Shown here: in pieces, positions 61,450 through 64,000 of the stretch
How positions within the stretch are numbered: position 1 is the stretch's first letter
Layout of the letters: each line of letters begins with the position of its first letter
Assembly (NCBI RefSeq): GCF_965198575.1
Contig: NZ_OZ240671.1
Location: 1,488,001 to 1,552,000, forward strand
Reading direction: 5' to 3'
Length of the DNA: 64,000 bases
DNA from: Lichenicola sp965198575
GTDB taxonomy: Bacteria > Pseudomonadota > Alphaproteobacteria > Acetobacterales > Acetobacteraceae
Program-made: the position numbers and the translations under genes
The notes under the pieces: generated by a model
Database searches by the model: none
What the model was told of the DNA's origin: nothing
Seen by the model: the letters and a program-made list of their open reading frames with translations, nothing else

Positions 61450-63510
61450 TCAGACCTGGCCCAGCACCATGCGAAGCTTGTGCGCGAGCTCGTCGCGCCG
61501 ATACGGCTTGGTCAGCACCGGGAGGCCACCACCGACCACCTGGCCGGCCCCGACCTCGCCGACATATCCCGACGTCAGCAGCACCTTCAGGCCGGGCCGC
61601 AGACGCTGGGCCTCGATCGCAAGCTCGGCGCCGTTCATGCCTCCCGGCATCACCACGTCGGAGAACAGCACGTCGATCGGATCATCGCTGTTCAGGTACT
61701 CGAGCGCCTCGCTCGCGTTGCGCGACACCACGACCTTGTAGCGCAGCTCCTGCAGGCTCTCGATCGCCATGTCGAGAACCTGTTCGTCATCCTCGACCAG
61801 CAGCACGGTCTCGTCGTTCGCCGCCGGCCGCAGCGGCAGGCTGTCCACCACGGCCTGCTTCTGCTCGACGACGGCGTCGGGTGAGCGCGGCAGAAGCAGT
61901 CGCACGGTGGTGCCGATCCCGAGTTCCGACTCGATCAGCACGTCGCCGCCGGCGCTGCGCATGAAGCCGTACACCTGGCTCAGGCCAAGACCGGATCCCT
62001 TGCCGATCTCCTTGGTGGTGAAGAACGGCTCGAACGCGCGTGCGAGCGTGCGCGCATCCAGGCCGGAGCCGGTGTCGGCCACCGCCACCTCGACATAGGC
62101 GCCGGGTGCCAGGGTGCGCTCGACCGCCAGGTCCTGTTCGAGATCGACGTTGCGACAGGTGACGGTGATCCGCCCCGCGGCACGGCCTGATCCGCCTGCC
62201 TTGCCCGCCTGGATGATCGCGTCGCGAGCGTTGACGACGAGGTTCAGCACCGCCGACTCGAGTTGCGCCGGGTCGACCCGGACCGGATGGATCGCTGGCG
62301 CGAACTCGAACACCAGCTCCACCGCCTCGCCGACCGCGCGCTTGGCGAGTGCCTCGAACTCGTGCAGCAGCCGGCGCGGGTCGAGCGTTTCGGGCCGCAG
62401 CATCTGTCGGCGCGAGAAGGCCAGCAACTGCTGGGTCAGCTGCTCGCCACGCCTGGCCGCGGTCATGGCCGCTTCGGCCAGGCGCACCACCCGCTCGGTC
62501 CGCTCGGGCTTGCGGATCACCATGTCGAGGCCGCCGACGATCACCGTCAGCAGGTTGTTGAAATCATGCGCGACGCCGCCGGTGAGCTGACCGATGGCCT
62601 CCATCTTCTGCGCCTGGTGCAGCGCGTCCTCGGTCAGCCGCCGACCGGTGGTGTCCATGACGATCCCGGCCATGCGCACCGGCCTGCGCGCCGCACCACC
62701 GCTCGCCTCCTCATACTCGACGCGGCCCTTGGCGACGATCCAGCGCACGCCATCGCCCGCCTGCTTGATCCGGCACTCGATGTCGAGCGTGCCGCTTTTC
62801 AGCGCCTGGTCGAACGCGGCGGCCACCGGCATCCGGTCGTCCTCGATCACGGCTGAAAGGAACTCCCGGGCACCCCAGACTTCCTGGTGCTCGGTGAACC
62901 CGAAGATCGCGTCGTGCTGCCCCGACCGTCGCGAGGTGTCGCTCACCAGGTCCAGGTCCCACGATCCCATGCCGGCACTATCGAGCGCGAAGGCCAGCGT
63001 CTCGTGCGCCGCCTCGAGCTCGCGCGTCCGCGCCGCCACCCGCTGCTCGAGTGTCTCGTTGAGCCGACGCAGCTCGGCTTCGGACCGCTCGCGCTCCTGC
63101 AGCATCCCGCGTGCCTGGTACTGCCGCCGCCGGGCCCGCAGCGCGCCCTCCGCACCACGCAGCAGCGTCTCGGCATTGATCGGCCGCTCGATCAGCATGA
63201 CGTTGCCGAGCCGTTCCAGGACCAGTGCGGCAGCCGGTGGACGGAGCCCGAGCTGCCTCGGCGCCAGCACGATGATCGGCAGATCCGACCAGGGCGGTTG
63301 CGCCTCGACCCAGTCGAGCAGCGGCTGCACGCCACCGGTCTCGAGGGCTTCCTCGGTGACCAGTACGCCCCCGACATCGCCGTCCAACTGGCTCCACAGC
63401 TCAGCCAGGCCCGGGCAGACGTCACAAACCAGGCCACCGCGCTCCAGCACCTGCGCGATGATCGCCGCATCCCGGCCGCGCGGCGCGAAGATGAGGAACC
63501 GTTCGGTCAC
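61450..63510 (-). CDS. Hybrid sensor histidine kinase (PAS, HisKA, HATPase, REC)
   Basis: This 686-residue protein starts at a GTG that overlaps the KaiC stop (GTGA). The order is: receiver-like N-terminal domain (about 1-125) without a normal Asp pocket; coiled coil (about 130-180, RNETLEQRVAARTRELE-like); PAS (about 180-300); HisKA with GGVAHDFNNLL; HATPase with NLVVNARDAI, TGSGLDART and GSGLGLSQVYGF; and a C-terminal receiver with LLVEDDE, FSDVVMPGGMNG and LTKPYR. It is probably cytosolic and linked to KaiC-type signalling, as in other alphaproteobacteria where KaiC-like ATPases sit beside hybrid kinases. Confidence 0.93.
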   Translation of the reverse strand: MTERFLIFAPRGRDAAIIAQVLERGGLVCDVCPGLAELWSQLDGDVGGVLVTEEALETGGVQPLLDWVEAQPPWSDLPIIVLAPRQLGLRPPAAALVLERLGNVMLIERPINAETLLRGAEGALRARRRQYQARGMLQERERSEAELRRLNETLEQRVAARTRELEAAHETLAFALDSAGMGSWDLDLVSDTSRRSGQHDAIFGFTEHQEVWGAREFLSAVIEDDRMPVAAAFDQALKSGTLDIECRIKQAGDGVRWIVAKGRVEYEEASGGAARRPVRMAGIVMDTTGRRLTEDALHQAQKMEAIGQLTGGVAHDFNNLLTVIVGGLDMVIRKPERTERVVRLAEAAMTAARRGEQLTQQLLAFSRRQMLRPETLDPRRLLHEFEALAKRAVGEAVELVFEFAPAIHPVRVDPAQLESAVLNLVVNARDAIIQAGKAGGSGRAAGRITVTCRNVDLEQDLAVERTLAPGAYVEVAVADTGSGLDARTLARAFEPFFTTKEIGKGSGLGLSQVYGFMRSAGGDVLIESELGIGTTVRLLLPRSPDAVVEQKQAVVDSLPLRPAANDETVLLVEDDEQVLDMAIESLQELRYKVVVSRNASEALEYLNSDDPIDVLFSDVVMPGGMNGAELAIEAQRLRPGLKVLLTSGYVGEVGAGQVVGGGLPVLTKPYRRDELAHKLRMVLGQV

Positions 63511-64000
63511 GCTCCGGTCGAGCCGCCAGCGACACTGGTCCGCGACGCTTGCGGGCCCGCCTGGGGGCTCCCGTCCGCCTGCAGCATCGACGTCTCGCCG
63601 CGATAGGTCGGCAACCCGCTGAGCACGCCCTCGAAGTCGCGCAACGCCTCGCCCACCTGCAATCCGCCGGAACCGAGCCTGAATTCGCGGATGCTGTGCT
63701 CGTGGCGGCTGGTCCGGCTCTTCAGCACCGAGATCGCGGTCCGCACCTCGCCATGCGCCTCGAAGAAGCGGAACAGCAGGATGCTGTCGCTGAGGTAGCT
63801 CAGGTCGAAGTCGGCGCGGACCTCACCGACCAGACCGTGCTGGCCCAGGATCATCAGCGTCTTCACGCCGCGCTGGTTCAGGTAGTTCAGCAGCTCGTGC
63901 AGCTGCAGGATGAGGTACTGCTCGCCCGGCATCGCGTGCTGGTAGGCGTTCAGGCTGTCGACCACGAGCATGCTGGAGCCGTGCAACTCGACCGCTTCAC
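63507..64000 (-). CDS. KaiC-like RecA-family ATPase (5' part beyond window)
   Basis: The frame enters from the right edge (…EAVELHGSSMLVVDSLN) and ends at 63507. The Walker B strand MLVVDSLN, QLHELLNYLNQRGVKTLMIL and RFFEAHGEVRTAISVLKSRT are typical of the second ATPase domain of KaiC-like proteins. VLKSRTSRHEHSIREFRLG is the conserved C-terminal signature. A Pro/Gly/Ser-rich tail follows. Walker A and the first ATPase domain lie outside. It overlaps the kinase start by 4 bp, so the two are translated together. Confidence 0.85.
   Translation of the reverse strand, partial: EAVELHGSSMLVVDSLNAYQHAMPGEQYLILQLHELLNYLNQRGVKTLMILGQHGLVGEVRADFDLSYLSDSILLFRFFEAHGEVRTAISVLKSRTSRHEHSIREFRLGSGGLQVGEALRDFEGVLSGLPTYRGETSMLQADGSPQAGPQASRTSVAGGSTGA

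Overview
The window is GC-rich, tightly packed chromosomal DNA. Gene content and protein style point to an alphaproteobacterium, probably Acetobacteraceae; this is inference, as no rRNA gene is present. The signs are a sedolisin-type acid protease, a KaiC-like ATPase paired with a hybrid histidine kinase, an anti-sigma-K/ECF pair, a ligase-associated exonuclease and ligase, and a glycosyltransferase fused to a HAD-like domain. I saw no tRNA, rRNA, CRISPR array, insertion sequence or prophage.

Left part (1-16 kb): an unusual minus-strand cluster (1-5119) has two paralogous proteins, each with a signal peptide, a long Ala/Pro linker and one membrane helix. The complete copy ends in a cytoplasmic Mrr-like restriction-endonuclease fold. 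Between the two lies a DUF2075 ATPase with an N-terminal PD-(D/E)XK-type segment. Next come the translation genes pheT, pheS, rplT and rpmI (all minus), with a mazE-mazF toxin-antitoxin pair between rplT and pheS. A glycosyltransferase-HAD fusion, a lipoprotein, a secreted ClpP-fold protein and an aspartate-type APC permease follow.

Middle (16-31 kb): a sedolisin (S53) precursor, a PAS-GGDEF-EAL protein, a YqjI-like PadR regulator with a YqjH-like ferric-siderophore reductase, a propeller-GGDEF-EAL signalling gene broken by a single-base frameshift, an ABC-F ATPase, an MFS exporter and an orphan DltA-like adenylation enzyme. The last is divergent from a sulfate ABC operon (sbp-cysT-cysW-cysA, 31-34.8 kb), whose start and stop codons overlap.

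35-44 kb: a GT-C-like membrane protein, then a segmental duplication. Two large paralogues of an uncharacterised family (36215-38065 and 38765-40549) each lie divergent to an Lrp/AsnC gene. The first Lrp gene is intact; the second is a decayed remnant that keeps its promoter. A 2-oxoadipate dioxygenase (HglS family) and a SulP anion transporter with a structured leader follow, then about 740 bp of gene remnants.

44.6-64 kb: NudL-type Nudix hydrolase, anti-sigma factor and ECF sigma factor; an esterase, a small lipoprotein, an MFS transporter and acetyl-CoA synthetase; a DUF4337 membrane protein with an intrinsic terminator in its leader; the DNA ligase/exonuclease pair; small secreted proteins; a fatty-acid hydroxylase/sterol desaturase; a single-domain response regulator; a TPR-glycosyltransferase-like protein; a GHSLGG lipase-like protein; and a hybrid histidine kinase coupled to a KaiC-like ATPase that runs off the right edge. 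Many start codons are placed from Shine-Dalgarno position and family alignment rather than from the longest reading frame.
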